From: a virus
Virus record (IMG/VR): IMGVR_UViG_3300025162_000006
Coordinates: 1-64,000 of that record
Length of the DNA: 64,000 nucleotides
Strand: one strand, 5' to 3'
Part shown: positions 1-8,213 of the stretch, one piece after another
Layout of the letters: each line of letters starts with the position of its first letter
How positions within the stretch are numbered: the first letter of the stretch is position 1
Program-made: the position numbers and the translations under genes
The notes under the pieces: model-generated
The model's input: the letters and a program-made list of their open reading frames with translations, nothing else
Told to the model about the DNA's origin: nothing
Database searches by the model: none

Positions 1-9
1 CAGTGGCAA

Positions 10-1575
10 ATGGAGCGATTTCAGGAATCGGAGACTAACTGGTACTGGTCCAAGTTTGCGGGATACGAAAACCATCAGTGGGATGGAACACCGGACCCCT
101 TTGCTACCGCTATCAATGCATTGGCAGAGCGCAAATGGGTCGGGATTGAATCAGGTACTTCAACCGGTAAAACATTTATTCTCCCAAGAATAATTTACTG
201 GTTCCTCGATGTTTTTCCTAACTCACTGGTGGTAACTACTGCGCCAAAAAAAGAACAGTTGAAAAGAATCTTGTGGATGGAGATGGCCTCAGCATTTGAC
301 AAGTTTACCCGAATCAGGACCTTTGCGGAAATGTTAACACTCTCACTGGTGGTAGATAGTCGAAGTAAAAAAGCGCAAAACAGTTTTACCCGAACCACTG
401 AATACGATGTAGGCCATGAGGCTATTGGATTTGTCTCACAGGTTGGTGCCGGTGAAGAATCAGCTACAAAGATGCAAGGATTCCACAGGGAGAATATGCT
501 TTTCGTATTGGAAGAATGTGCGGGTTTGCCTCCCGCTATTATCAAAGCAGTAGAGAACACCTCCACTGCTGAAAACAATCTCGTTATTGCGGTTGGCAAT
601 CCGGACTCGCAATTAGATGCGCTCCATCAGTTCTGCGGATTGAGCAAAACAGTTCATATCACTATCAGTGCTTACGATCATCCGAACATCGTTCTTAAAC
701 AATCTCTAATCCCTGGCGCAGTAACCGTTTCCAGTATTGACTTCCGAAAGGAAGAATACGGGGAGGATTCTCCTTTTTATAAATCTCGTGTGAGAGGTAT
801 TGCTCCCACTGAGGCGGTTGACAGCTTATTCAGGAACGCATACATGGAGCAATGCAATGTTAACAATCCGGAGGCTTTTATTGGCGGGGATATCAATAGA
901 GGTAAGGAATTCCAAAACGCTCTCGGCATTGATGTCGCAAACTCAATAGATGGAGACAAGGCGTGTTTGGCATGGGGGACCGGAAACGAACTCAATATCT
1001 TACACGAATTCCATTGTCCTGATGCCAATTACCTTGCGTATAACATCATGTACGAAGATGATACCCTGCGGGATATGGCACGAAATAAGTTCTTTGAACA
1101 TGATATTGTTTACCGGACCAGTAAATTAGCGAACCATCAAATTGCTCACTGGAATATTGGCGTTGATGCCGTTGGCGTAGGGGTTGGAACGATCAATACT
1201 TTCAGGGATAACCATATCAAAGTAATCGGTTTACAGGGTGGCCAGTTGAAGAAAGTTATTCCGGTTGACAAATCTACCTCAACACCCTTGTACGAATATA
1301 ACTCGCTGCGCTCTCAAATGTATTTTACCGCAATGTTGGACATGAAAAAGGGAGAGATCAGGATTAACCTCCCCCCGAATGTTTACAAGGCATTGAAACG
1401 GGAGTTATTGGTAGTCTCTTATTCGGTTACTGGCGGGAAGATAGGAATAGAGGGAAAAGACGAGATCAAGAAAAAACTCGGGGGTAAGTCTCCGAACATG
1501 GCCGATGCGTTCGTTTACTGGAACTGGATGCGGAAGAACTATTATAGACCGACTCGAGATTTACCTTTTGGGTAA
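10..1575 (+). CDS. terL: Terminase large subunit
   Basis: DNA-packaging motor: an ATPase that pumps DNA into the prohead plus a nuclease that cuts the concatemer. A Walker A-type loop (GTSTGKT) lies at residues 49-55 and a Walker B-like hydrophobic run ending in two acidic residues (LFVLEE) at 164-169. The C-terminal half has RNase H-like nuclease features: GID at D308, GVD at D386 and an NMADAFVYW motif near 498-506. At 521 aa the length is normal. The frame stays open from base 1 to the ATG at 10, so a start outside the window cannot be excluded. Portal and head genes follow after an unusual 6.6 kb of small accessory genes. Confidence 0.93.
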   Translation: MERFQESETNWYWSKFAGYENHQWDGTPDPFATAINALAERKWVGIESGTSTGKTFILPRIIYWFLDVFPNSLVVTTAPKKEQLKRILWMEMASAFDKFTRIRTFAEMLTLSLVVDSRSKKAQNSFTRTTEYDVGHEAIGFVSQVGAGEESATKMQGFHRENMLFVLEECAGLPPAIIKAVENTSTAENNLVIAVGNPDSQLDALHQFCGLSKTVHITISAYDHPNIVLKQSLIPGAVTVSSIDFRKEEYGEDSPFYKSRVRGIAPTEAVDSLFRNAYMEQCNVNNPEAFIGGDINRGKEFQNALGIDVANSIDGDKACLAWGTGNELNILHEFHCPDANYLAYNIMYEDDTLRDMARNKFFEHDIVYRTSKLANHQIAHWNIGVDAVGVGVGTINTFRDNHIKVIGLQGGQLKKVIPVDKSTSTPLYEYNSLRSQMYFTAMLDMKKGEIRINLPPNVYKALKRELLVVSYSVTGGKIGIEGKDEIKKKLGGKSPNMADAFVYWNWMRKNYYRPTRDLPFG

Positions 1576-1603
1576 ACCAGTGGTATCAGATTGTTCATAA
1601 CTA

Positions 1604-1669
1604 TTTTTGATATAGGTCAAAAATAAATGAGAAAAAACTTGACAATCGACAAAAGATACTGTACTTTTG
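1604..1669 (+). promoter_or_regulatory. Bacteroidota-type promoter with upstream inverted repeat
   Basis: TTGACA at 1639-1644 and TACTTTTG at 1662-1669 are separated by 20 bases after TTG, matching the Bacteroidota -33/-7 pattern. Upstream lies a perfect 7-bp inverted repeat, TTTTTGA (1604-1610) and TCAAAAA (1617-1623), a possible operator or activator site. GAAATTATC follows at 1674-1682, an element shared with promoters near 44.8 and 47.4 kb. It would drive the small genes that start at 1697. Confidence 0.75.
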
Positions 1670-1696
1670 CATTGAAATTATCAAACGAAAAACGCA

Positions 1697-1972
1697 ATGA
1701 ACAATCAGAGAGTATCCGTAGAATCAAAGGTTTTCAGGAAAGTTGATCGCCTGTATCCTGATAGTCAGGTAGCGATTGACTCAGCTTGGAAACAGGGAGA
1801 GGGATGGGTCCCATTCATTGATCTGTTCCCGAAGATGGGTTACCTGTATCTCGTCACATCATTGATAGGGAGGCTCGGAGAACTTGGATATACGAAAGTG
1901 TGCTTGGAGATCACTCGAAAAAACAACCTTGTCATAAGGTCCGATTATACCATCAGGGAGTTAGCAGCATAG
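1697..1972 (+). CDS. Hypothetical protein, 91 aa
   Basis: Not recognised. A small basic protein whose start lies 28 bases after a good -7 box, so it is the first gene of the transcript. The middle looks helical and the C-terminus carries a short strand-rich segment. No catalytic motif is visible. Its position right behind a strong-looking promoter suggests an early takeover protein; that is inference only. Confidence 0.7.
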   Translation: MNNQRVSVESKVFRKVDRLYPDSQVAIDSAWKQGEGWVPFIDLFPKMGYLYLVTSLIGRLGELGYTKVCLEITRKNNLVIRSDYTIRELAA

Positions 1973-1996
1973 CTCCCTGAAATTTTTTTGTTCTCT

Positions 1997-2014
1997 ATTT
2001 TGATAACCTTAAAA
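1997..2014 (+). promoter_or_regulatory. 18-base leader element, copy 1
   Basis: ATTTTGATAACCTTAAAA, 10 bases before the start codon at 2024. The identical 18 bases occur at 52052-52069, again just upstream of a start codon (52083). It may be a translation-enhancing leader, or a relative of the TTTTGATA promoter element used elsewhere. There is no -7 box at the proper distance, so it is unlikely to be a -33 region. Confidence 0.5.
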
Positions 2015-2023
2015 ACAAACATC

Positions 2024-2176
2024 ATGTCAAAACAGATCGTGACTATAAATAGTAAAAACCATCCTGATGCCGGTAAGGTTTGCGGGTGTGGCCATGTGAT
2101 ATACTGGACCACTCGTTACGGTTATCGGTGCCATTGTTCAAATCCACAACCGAAGAATCCACAACCTAAAAAATAA
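2024..2176 (+). CDS. Small putative zinc-binding protein, 50 aa
   Basis: The ATG at 2024 is preferred over an in-frame ATG at 1988, because the extra residues would be translated from the AT-rich leader element. Two CxC pairs (CGC and CHC) about 15 residues apart suggest a tiny zinc ribbon. The C-terminus is a short Pro/Lys/Asn/Gln repeat. Family not recognised. It sits between two other small genes in the same transcript. Confidence 0.6.
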   Translation: MSKQIVTINSKNHPDAGKVCGCGHVIYWTTRYGYRCHCSNPQPKNPQPKK

Positions 2177-2180
2177 TATT

Positions 2181-2393
2181 ATGACCACAGATCAGAAAGT
2201 AAAGAGAGTTATCCAACTGGATAAAAAAATGAAAAGTTTACAAGAACATAAGGCTCTCATATATCGTTGCGGGTTGGCAAATAACGGAAAGGGATACAAA
2301 CCGGAAGATGATACGATTTATATGCAAATCCTGAAAAAGATTGAGAGGGTTGAGTCAGAAATGGCAGAACTATTACCGGAAGATCAAAGTTAA
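2181..2393 (+). CDS. Hypothetical helical protein, 70 aa
   Basis: Charged, mainly helical short protein, probably coiled coil through much of its length (heptad-like Leu/Ile/Met with Lys and Glu). It starts 4 bases after the previous stop, so it is co-transcribed and probably translationally coupled. No motif gives a function. Confidence 0.6.
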   Translation: MTTDQKVKRVIQLDKKMKSLQEHKALIYRCGLANNGKGYKPEDDTIYMQILKKIERVESEMAELLPEDQS

Positions 2394-2426
2394 CCAACAT
2401 AATTATTCACCTAAACACTTACCATC

Positions 2427-3512
2427 ATGGCAAAAAAAGAGATTGAAAGCACAGTCAACACACTGGAAAAGTACACTAAATCCAGTGTATCCACGCTGAA
2501 AAAGATCACCGGAGATGTCGCTAAATTGAAAAGCGATTGCTCCGCACTGGTCATTGTTGACATTAATGACAAAGCGGGGTATGAAGCGGTTGACAAGGCA
2601 AGGAAGAATGTCAAGTCTATCCGCACCGGAGTAGAGCGCAAACGCAAGGAACTGAATGAACCCGCTCTCTCATTCCAAAGAGACCTCATGGCCGCAGCAA
2701 AACAGTTAACCGAATTATTGACACCGATTGAGAGTGACCTCGAGGCGAAGATTAAAAAGATCGACGATGAAAAGGAAGCGATCAGGTTGGCCGAAATTCA
2801 AAAGATCAGTAACCGCACGAACCAGTTGTACAAACGGGGGATGACATTCAATGGAGAATACTTCGCATACAAAGGCATGATCATGTACCCTGACAAAATC
2901 GGTTTATTCACTACCGAAGAATGGGATAACTGGATTTCTGTCCTTGACAAGCAGATTGAGGCCGATAAGGAACCGGAACCGATCTTTCCAGTATTCACAC
3001 CCGAACCGGAGAAGATCGTTCAGCAGAGCGCACCGAATGAAGAAATTGAGATGCCGAGAGGTAGCGATTTTCAGGCAAGCGATTTCCGTAAACCAGTTGA
3101 CGAGATCAAACCGGCACCCGACTTCACGCCAACGATCACTGAATACAAAGGCTTATGGTGCGATGTTTACCGGAACACCGGAATGGATTGTACCGCAAGG
3201 GGGTCCAGTTCAAAGCACGATCAACTGTTACTGGTGGGAGAGGGTATCCCGCAGATCTTCACTGAGACGAATCCCGCAAAGGTTGTTAAACTTGAATTCA
3301 TGAATGTAGGCGTAAAGGGAGCCATCACTATTGAGGGAACCGCAGTCCGGATTAAATCTCCGCACCCTTATGTAAAACCGCTCTCCATTGATTCAGGAAC
3401 TCACTCCATGTTTGGCGGGAATTTCCTTTATACCAGTGATAGCCGTTTTCCAAGTGATCAGCCGATCGCTATTCATGACAGAGTTGAAACCGGAGTTTAC
3501 GACGGGAGGTAG
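2427..3512 (+). CDS. Coiled-coil phage protein, DUF1351-like N-terminus
   Basis: Residues 1-120 are a long charged coiled coil whose central pattern (VERKRKELNEP, then helices rich in Lys and Glu) resembles phage proteins often found beside recombination genes. A Pro/Glu-rich linker at about 180-230 leads to a C-terminal part of mixed strands that I do not recognise. No catalytic motif. Possibly a DNA-metabolism accessory protein; the family assignment is tentative. Confidence 0.65.
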   Translation: MAKKEIESTVNTLEKYTKSSVSTLKKITGDVAKLKSDCSALVIVDINDKAGYEAVDKARKNVKSIRTGVERKRKELNEPALSFQRDLMAAAKQLTELLTPIESDLEAKIKKIDDEKEAIRLAEIQKISNRTNQLYKRGMTFNGEYFAYKGMIMYPDKIGLFTTEEWDNWISVLDKQIEADKEPEPIFPVFTPEPEKIVQQSAPNEEIEMPRGSDFQASDFRKPVDEIKPAPDFTPTITEYKGLWCDVYRNTGMDCTARGSSSKHDQLLLVGEGIPQIFTETNPAKVVKLEFMNVGVKGAITIEGTAVRIKSPHPYVKPLSIDSGTHSMFGGNFLYTSDSRFPSDQPIAIHDRVETGVYDGR

Positions 3513-3514
3513 CG

Positions 3515-3958
3515 ATGAATTTCGAGAACAGAGTTAACCATATTGTTCCGGCAGCCGATATTGAATCGGTTGCCAGGGCATTCTTTTCCGGTAACTTTCA
3601 GCGCAACGGATATCAGGTAGGTAACATTATCTTTGTGGATGATAGTTCACCATCCGGTACGGGCGTATTAGAGGTTGCCGTGGTCGATCAGACGAGAGGT
3701 AAGATTGAGAGTATTACCGTTGGATGGATTAAAAGTGAGGGAGAGGTATTGAGATACTTCAAAGAGTGCATGAAACCTGATGCGGAAGTTGTTAATAAAA
3801 ATGTGAGGGTACCAGTGCGCTCAACCGATCTAACTGTTGTATCTTTGGAGTGCGGTTGTTGCGGAGAGTTCTTCAAAGATCAATTCGTAAATCAGGTCCG
3901 TTTCGATCAGGATACAGGAGACGGTATATGCGATAGCTGCAAGCAGTATTACTCATAA
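3515..3958 (+). CDS. Hypothetical protein with C-terminal zinc ribbon
   Basis: 147 aa. The last 35 residues hold CGCC and, after about 24 residues, CDSC, a classic four-cysteine zinc-ribbon arrangement ending in KQYYS. The N-terminal 100 residues show no recognisable domain. The ATG lies 2 bases after the previous stop. Zinc ribbons of this kind usually bind nucleic acid or protein partners; the role here is unknown. Confidence 0.65.
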   Translation: MNFENRVNHIVPAADIESVARAFFSGNFQRNGYQVGNIIFVDDSSPSGTGVLEVAVVDQTRGKIESITVGWIKSEGEVLRYFKECMKPDAEVVNKNVRVPVRSTDLTVVSLECGCCGEFFKDQFVNQVRFDQDTGDGICDSCKQYYS

Positions 3959-3974
3959 AGGGGTTTAAGGGTAT

Positions 3975-4052
3975 AACCGGAACCGTTGGCGAAGTGGTTT
4001 TTTTGTTGTTGCAGATAAGACTTCCCTCCCGCTGGCGTGTTCCGGTTCTGTT
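3975..4052 (+). terminator. Long-loop inverted repeat followed by T run, possible terminator
   Basis: AACCGGAAC (3975-3983) pairs perfectly with GTTCCGGTT (4039-4047), followed closely by CTGTTTTT. The 55-base loop is long for a simple terminator, so the segment may fold further or be a small structured RNA. It closes the first accessory transcript, ahead of the promoter at 4133. Confidence 0.4.
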
Positions 4053-4132
4053 TTTACCTCTCTCTCCCGAAAATTATTCTCCCTCTCCCCGAACGAGTTA
4101 GATCATTTCTGAAAAGATATTTGAAAAAACAC

Positions 4133-4162
4133 TTGACATTTCATAAAATTGTGTTACCTTTG
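4133..4162 (+). promoter_or_regulatory. Bacteroidota-type promoter
   Basis: TTGACA at 4133-4138 and TACCTTTG at 4155-4162, with 19 bases between TTG and the -7 box. It is followed by a GAGCAACAATG leader. The GCAACAA word recurs directly after the promoters at 5738 and 40415, so these three look like one regulated class. Confidence 0.78.
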
Positions 4163-4173
4163 TCGGAGCAACA

Positions 4174-4662
4174 ATGAAAAAACCAAGTGATATGAAAAAA
4201 GCGATCTTAACAATGGGACTCCCCGCAAGTGGAAAAAGCACAGTTATCAGGAATTGTTACAATTTTGATAATCAGTTTAAGAATATCGACCCCGATCAAT
4301 TCAAGGAATCCCATCCGGACTATAACCCAAAGGACCCGCACGCTCTCCACGCATGGTCACAGATTGAAACCGAAAAAGCATTTTTCCTCTACATGGGTCA
4401 GGGAGTTGATCTCATTATTGACGGAACCGGAACCAATGTCGAAAAAATGTATAAATATGTTTCTCTCTTACAGGGTCAGGGATACTTTGTTGAACTGATT
4501 TATGTGACCGTTACACTGGAAACATCACTGAAAAGGAACGCTCTCCGTAACAGGAATGTTCCTGAAAACATTGTTCGGGAAAAAGCAGCCACGATCAGCT
4601 ACGCATTTGAACTGATTGCTCCCAAGGTTGACAAAGTGACAGTAATTGATAATAACAAGTAA
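4174..4662 (+). CDS. P-loop kinase, AAA_33/zeta-like
   Basis: Small nucleotide-binding kinase fold of the polynucleotide kinase/zeta-toxin type. Walker A GLPASGKST lies at residues 15-23 and a conserved DGTGT near residue 90 is consistent with the substrate-side acidic motif. A lid region is rich in Arg (RNALRNRNVP). The substrate could be nucleic acid 5' ends, a nucleotide or a small molecule. A second in-frame ATG at 4192 is an alternative start closer to the usual N-terminus. First gene after its own promoter. Confidence 0.8.
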   Translation: MKKPSDMKKAILTMGLPASGKSTVIRNCYNFDNQFKNIDPDQFKESHPDYNPKDPHALHAWSQIETEKAFFLYMGQGVDLIIDGTGTNVEKMYKYVSLLQGQGYFVELIYVTVTLETSLKRNALRNRNVPENIVREKAATISYAFELIAPKVDKVTVIDNNK

Positions 4663-4682
4663 TAACCCTAAACCCCTTAATC

Positions 4683-5189
4683 ATGGCACGCAAACCTATT
4701 ACCGAAGAAAGAATGTGGCAGGCACTCGAAAATGATCGTCCTCCCATGAGTAAACGGATGGAGATCGCAATCATCCAGTATCTCGGAACAACTGGCAGCT
4801 ATTTTGCCGATTCATTCTCCCATGAGGAGCAAGAACAAATGATCGTCAATATCCGGAGCGACTTCCCTCTTATCCATAAAACAAGTGTTGAGGAGGCTTA
4901 TGACATAGCGGAAAAAGAACAGGAACGGGTTACCGAACTGGAAAAGGAGATCGGCGAGATGGACTTCCAGTTGAACGAAAAAGATCGACTCATTGAGGAA
5001 CGGGATAACATTATCTCCGGAATCTTCCACGCACTGGTTACCGAATCATGTCAGAGAGAGAGAGAGGGATTAGAGCCAATCCGCTCACTTGAGGAACACT
5101 TTACCCCGAAAGAGATAATCAGGTATAAGATCAGTCAGGGATACTCCCTAACGGTATCTGAATTGAGTTATATCAGTGAAAACCTTTAA
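4683..5189 (+). CDS. Hypothetical coiled-coil protein, 168 aa
   Basis: Acidic, helical protein with a strong coiled-coil stretch at about residues 75-110, full of Glu, Lys and Leu. A GAGA-repeat tract near 5055 encodes QREREG. No recognisable enzymatic motif. It lies 20 bases after the kinase gene, in the same transcript. Confidence 0.6.
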   Translation: MARKPITEERMWQALENDRPPMSKRMEIAIIQYLGTTGSYFADSFSHEEQEQMIVNIRSDFPLIHKTSVEEAYDIAEKEQERVTELEKEIGEMDFQLNEKDRLIEERDNIISGIFHALVTESCQREREGLEPIRSLEEHFTPKEIIRYKISQGYSLTVSELSYISENL

Positions 5190-5201
5190 CCCTATAACCC
5201 C

Positions 5202-5672
5202 ATGGAAAAAGAGATAACCTACCCCCGCAAGTTTATTCCGGAAATTCAGATCATTGTCACCATGACTGATACCCCCGATGTTTATTATACTCTTAAATCC
5301 TCCCAAGATGCGTACGATATGAGTAAGGAAGTGTTCTCGAAATCGGTTATGCTATTCAAAGAGGAGGCATTCATTGTGTGCCTGAGTAAAGCGAATAAGG
5401 CAATAGGTTGGTATAAGATCAGCTCTGGAGGGGTCACCGGAACCATCATTGACCCGAAGATCGTTTTTACCCTTGCGCTCAACGCCCCTGGCACTTGCTC
5501 AATCCTGTTAATGCACAACCATCCATCAGGCAACTTGCAACCGAGCGAAGCGGATAAGCGAATAACAAAGCAGATCAGGGAGTCAGGGAAGATACTGGAT
5601 ATAACTCTACTGGACCACCTTATTGTGACGATGGATAGCTACTATTCATTTGCGGATAACGGAGAACTTTGA
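5202..5672 (+). CDS. radC: RadC-like JAMM-domain protein
   Basis: JAB/MPN-type metalloprotein. The metal site H105-x-H107-P-S-G followed by D118 is intact, with an upstream Glu pair at about 54-55 as the candidate general acid. It lacks the helix-hairpin-helix N-terminus of full RadC and is about the length of the catalytic domain alone, as in many mobile-element versions. The role of RadC in DNA metabolism is unsettled; elements often carry it near anti-restriction genes, which fits the methyltransferase downstream. Confidence 0.85.
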   Translation: MEKEITYPRKFIPEIQIIVTMTDTPDVYYTLKSSQDAYDMSKEVFSKSVMLFKEEAFIVCLSKANKAIGWYKISSGGVTGTIIDPKIVFTLALNAPGTCSILLMHNHPSGNLQPSEADKRITKQIRESGKILDITLLDHLIVTMDSYYSFADNGEL

Positions 5673-5737
5673 TGAAAATTATTCTCCCTCTCCAAGAGGG
5701 AGTTACCCTTTACTTTGAAAAATAATTGATAAAATAC

Positions 5738-5768
5738 TTGACATATCATTGTGGAGGTATTATCTTTG
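5738..5768 (+). promoter_or_regulatory. Bacteroidota-type promoter
   Basis: TTGACA at 5738-5743 and TATCTTTG at 5761-5768 with 20 bases between TTG and the -7 box. The leader has GCAACAACATTAAAACCAT, nearly identical to that after the promoter at 40415. The start codon at 5798 lies 29 bases after the -7 box. Confidence 0.82.
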
Positions 5769-5797
5769 TCAACGCAACAACATTAAAACCATAGAAA

Positions 5798-6001
5798 ATG
5801 AAAACGACATTCAGCAAAGTAAGAGTTGGCAAATCATTCCTGAAATTTTATGAGGGAGGCCGTTCAATCGTTTGGAAAAAAACCAGTAGAACCGGAGCGG
5901 TTATTGAGGCACTGGATTATTACCGGAGTGAGCCCGATCGCAAATGTATCGGTAATGCAAATTCATTCTCCGGATTTGAGCAAGTAGTATTAACCAACTA
6001 A
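5798..6001 (+). CDS. Hypothetical protein, 67 aa
   Basis: Small basic protein, first gene behind a clear promoter. Predicted mostly beta with several aromatic residues. No recognised family. Five short, tightly packed or overlapping genes of unknown role follow. Confidence 0.6.
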   Translation: MKTTFSKVRVGKSFLKFYEGGRSIVWKKTSRTGAVIEALDYYRSEPDRKCIGNANSFSGFEQVVLTN

Positions 6002-6013
6002 ATATATGCAACA

Positions 6014-6334
6014 ATGAATTCATCAATGAGAAAATCAGTGACTACAAAAACCGGTAAGTATATACCGATGGGTGCCAGTGTAACGGTTGAAGTTCTGCAA
6101 GGCGGGATAGCAGCCGGTATCACTTATGGCGAAATAAAATTGAGAGTGCCGATGGCTGCTATTGGCGCATACTGTATCGGGTTCCTCACCATCCCGAAGT
6201 ACAAAAAAGCGATTGCGAGATATGACCGCAGGGGAGGGGAGATCGTTCAATCCATGACTGGCGAAACGGTTGAACCTGATGGATATGACAAATACGGAAT
6301 GCCCTCAGTGTTAATTGCGGGAGGATTCGTATGA
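6014..6334 (+). CDS. Hypothetical protein, 106 aa
   Basis: Glycine-rich hydrophobic middle (about residues 30-60) and a charged C-terminal half. The middle could be a buried core or one weak membrane segment; it is not long or hydrophobic enough to be sure. An earlier-looking in-frame Met at residue 5 is an alternative start. It overlaps the next gene by 4 bases (ATGA type), indicating coupled translation. Confidence 0.6.
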   Translation: MNSSMRKSVTTKTGKYIPMGASVTVEVLQGGIAAGITYGEIKLRVPMAAIGAYCIGFLTIPKYKKAIARYDRRGGEIVQSMTGETVEPDGYDKYGMPSVLIAGGFV

Positions 6335-6618
6335 GATATACCGCTATCGCATTCAATGGAATGCACAGAGAGTGGCCTATTCCAGTCAATACGGTAAGCG
6401 TGTGGATAGGGAGAGAGGTTGAACATATCCCAACACCGGAGAGCATATCTGCGCTCGTTTCGGAAGCGCAAAAGAGCGGGCAAATGCAAATTTACTATGG
6501 GGATTATTCTCCCGGCAAGATTGATGCCTTTGATGGCACCCCCTTGTTCACCAACGGACAGGAATCGGTAAGGGTATTACTGGATGAAAACGGAACTGAA
6601 TTATGGAGACGATTTTAA
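6331..6618 (+). CDS. Hypothetical protein, 95 aa
   Basis: Overlaps the preceding gene by 4 bases and the following one by up to 35. Short soluble protein with a WIGREVEH segment and no motif I can assign. The compact overlapping arrangement supports it being a real gene. Confidence 0.6.
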   Translation: MRYTAIAFNGMHREWPIPVNTVSVWIGREVEHIPTPESISALVSEAQKSGQMQIYYGDYSPGKIDAFDGTPLFTNGQESVRVLLDENGTELWRRF

Positions 6619-7063
6619 AACTGGATATATGAGATTTCAAGGATTGTTATACAGGCAGAAAGACGGTTCAATTAACGGCGCAATGGCTCCGGTAATGGCT
6701 GCACAGATTATCAGTAGAGAGAACAATTTTCCTATACATGGATTGGTTCGGGTATTATTCGACAATCCGGAAGTGAATAACCGGTATGAGGGTCCGGGCC
6801 GTAGAGAATGCCTCACTGGTTGTGACACCCTGATGTTATTGTCAATTTACACGAATTGCAAACAAGTGGTAATGTTCATTGATCAGGGGAGTGATCTCCT
6901 ACCGATAGGCCTCAAATTTGACAATGACGATGATCTTGCGGTATTAACGCCGATCTATCTAAGGGCACCCTTTGAAGTTAAACTGGATGCCGCAGAGGTT
7001 ACCGAATTGATCAATTCAGCACTTGCGGAAGATGCATTCAAGTTGAAAGGAGAATCAGTATAA
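6584..7063 (+). CDS. Hypothetical protein, up to 159 aa
   Basis: Two starts are possible: ATG 6584, overlapping the previous gene by 35 bases, or ATG 6629, 10 bases after its stop. The second gives 144 aa and is more ordinary. Acidic patches alternate with strands. No family recognised. Confidence 0.6.
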   Translation: MKTELNYGDDFKTGYMRFQGLLYRQKDGSINGAMAPVMAAQIISRENNFPIHGLVRVLFDNPEVNNRYEGPGRRECLTGCDTLMLLSIYTNCKQVVMFIDQGSDLLPIGLKFDNDDDLAVLTPIYLRAPFEVKLDAAEVTELINSALAEDAFKLKGESV

Positions 7064-7081
7064 ACCATAAAAACAAGCACG

Positions 7082-7324
7082 ATGGCAGCAAAATTCAATT
7101 TCGGGAAAACAACCGTAGAACTTGCCGATGGGAGCAAGGTCATTTATGAAACCGCTCGACATACAGTGAGCGTACAGAATCCGCAGGGAAACATTTTGAG
7201 TATCATCCATGTTGCGGAAGATTATACGGTTGAGGCATTTTCAAAGTATTGTGACAAGATCGCACAAATGATGTCAACAATGGTTTACCCATGGCAAAAC
7301 AGTAAACAAATTTCAATCACTTAA
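7082..7324 (+). CDS. Hypothetical protein, 80 aa
   Basis: Small mixed protein: strands at the N-terminus, then a helix with a YCDKIAQMM segment. No motif recognised. It lies between the overlapping hypothetical genes and the methyltransferase, 10 bases ahead of the latter, and probably shares its transcript. Confidence 0.6.
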   Translation: MAAKFNFGKTTVELADGSKVIYETARHTVSVQNPQGNILSIIHVAEDYTVEAFSKYCDKIAQMMSTMVYPWQNSKQISIT

Positions 7325-7334
7325 AACCGTAAAA

Positions 7335-8111
7335 ATGAACACACAACAAGCACTCGAATTATGTACCGTAAAGGGTAACACTATTCATCCCCCACAAGTC
7401 CAGTTGGACAGGGAGAGTTACATGGCACTGAAAAGCGCACTGGTCAAATCCGGTGGAATGTGGAAAGGAGGTAAGATCGCAGGATTTGTTTTCTCTCATG
7501 ACCCAACGGATATACTGGAACGATTGAGAGGGGGAGATAAAATTGATCTCAAAAAGGAAAATCAGTTCTTCCCTACTCCCGCCCATGTAGCCGATCTCAT
7601 GACCTCAATACTGGAACTGGAACAGGGAGTATCCATCATGGAACCATCTGCGGGGAGCGGTTCACTGATGGATGCAGTATTGCGATTGATGCCTGACAGC
7701 ACGATCTTTTTCATTGAGAAGAACCCCCTGATGAATCCGGTCCTTACGGATAAATTTGATAAGATGGAGAGGGTATTCAGGTTGAATCCGGAGAATGACG
7801 ATTTTATCTCACTGGAAAGCGAACCAGTGTTTGACAGGATTATTGCAAACCCTCCATTCACGAAGAATCAGGATATAGATCACATTTACAAAATGTTTTC
7901 TTGCCTGAAACCCGGGGGAGTGATGGTCACACTGGCCTCAAACCATTGGCGCACTTCCGGTAATGGAAAAGAGGCAGCATTCAGGGCGTGGCTTGAAGCC
8001 TATAACGCACAGATCAAAGATATTGATGCGGGAGAATTCAAAGAAAGCGGTACACAGATTGCGCTATGTATGTTAAAGATCAGGAAAGCACCCCTCCGGT
8101 TAATCCAGTGA
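7335..8111 (+). CDS. DNA adenine-type methyltransferase
   Basis: SAM-dependent methyltransferase. Motif I EPSAGSG is at residues 103-109, an acidic motif II (FIEKN) near 127, and catalytic NPPF at 172-175, the signature of N6-adenine (or N4-cytosine) enzymes. An N-terminal extension of about 75 residues precedes an FFPTP motif typical of this phage family. No restriction endonuclease is adjacent, so it is probably an orphan enzyme that protects phage DNA or marks it for regulation. Target sequence not deducible. A terminator follows. Confidence 0.88.
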   Translation: MNTQQALELCTVKGNTIHPPQVQLDRESYMALKSALVKSGGMWKGGKIAGFVFSHDPTDILERLRGGDKIDLKKENQFFPTPAHVADLMTSILELEQGVSIMEPSAGSGSLMDAVLRLMPDSTIFFIEKNPLMNPVLTDKFDKMERVFRLNPENDDFISLESEPVFDRIIANPPFTKNQDIDHIYKMFSCLKPGGVMVTLASNHWRTSGNGKEAAFRAWLEAYNAQIKDIDAGEFKESGTQIALCMLKIRKAPLRLIQ

Positions 8112-8169
8112 GGTACGGTGAACGATAACCGTTAACCTGATACGGAACATCACCCATGAAAAGAAAGAG

Positions 8170-8195
8170 GCCTACCGATAACGGTAGGCTTTTTT
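8170..8195 (+). terminator. Intrinsic terminator
   Basis: Perfect 8-bp stem GCCTACCG (8170-8177) / CGGTAGGC (8182-8189) with an ATAA loop, followed by six T. It ends the accessory transcript before the portal gene. Confidence 0.93.
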
Positions 8196-8213
8196 CGTAT
8201 ATTTGACAAAATA

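Noticed and set aside
195-599. Open frames on the minus strand (this one and many others)
   Set aside because: They lie opposite well-supported + strand genes, have no leader or domain signal and arise from codon structure. No real minus-strand gene was found.
2944-3303. 119-codon frame overlapping the coiled-coil gene
   Set aside because: Arg/Ser-rich translation in an alternative frame of a longer, better supported gene.
8198-8205. TATATTTG as a promoter -7 box for the portal gene
   Set aside because: It overlaps the terminator T run, has no TTG at the right distance, and would start transcription almost at the start codon.
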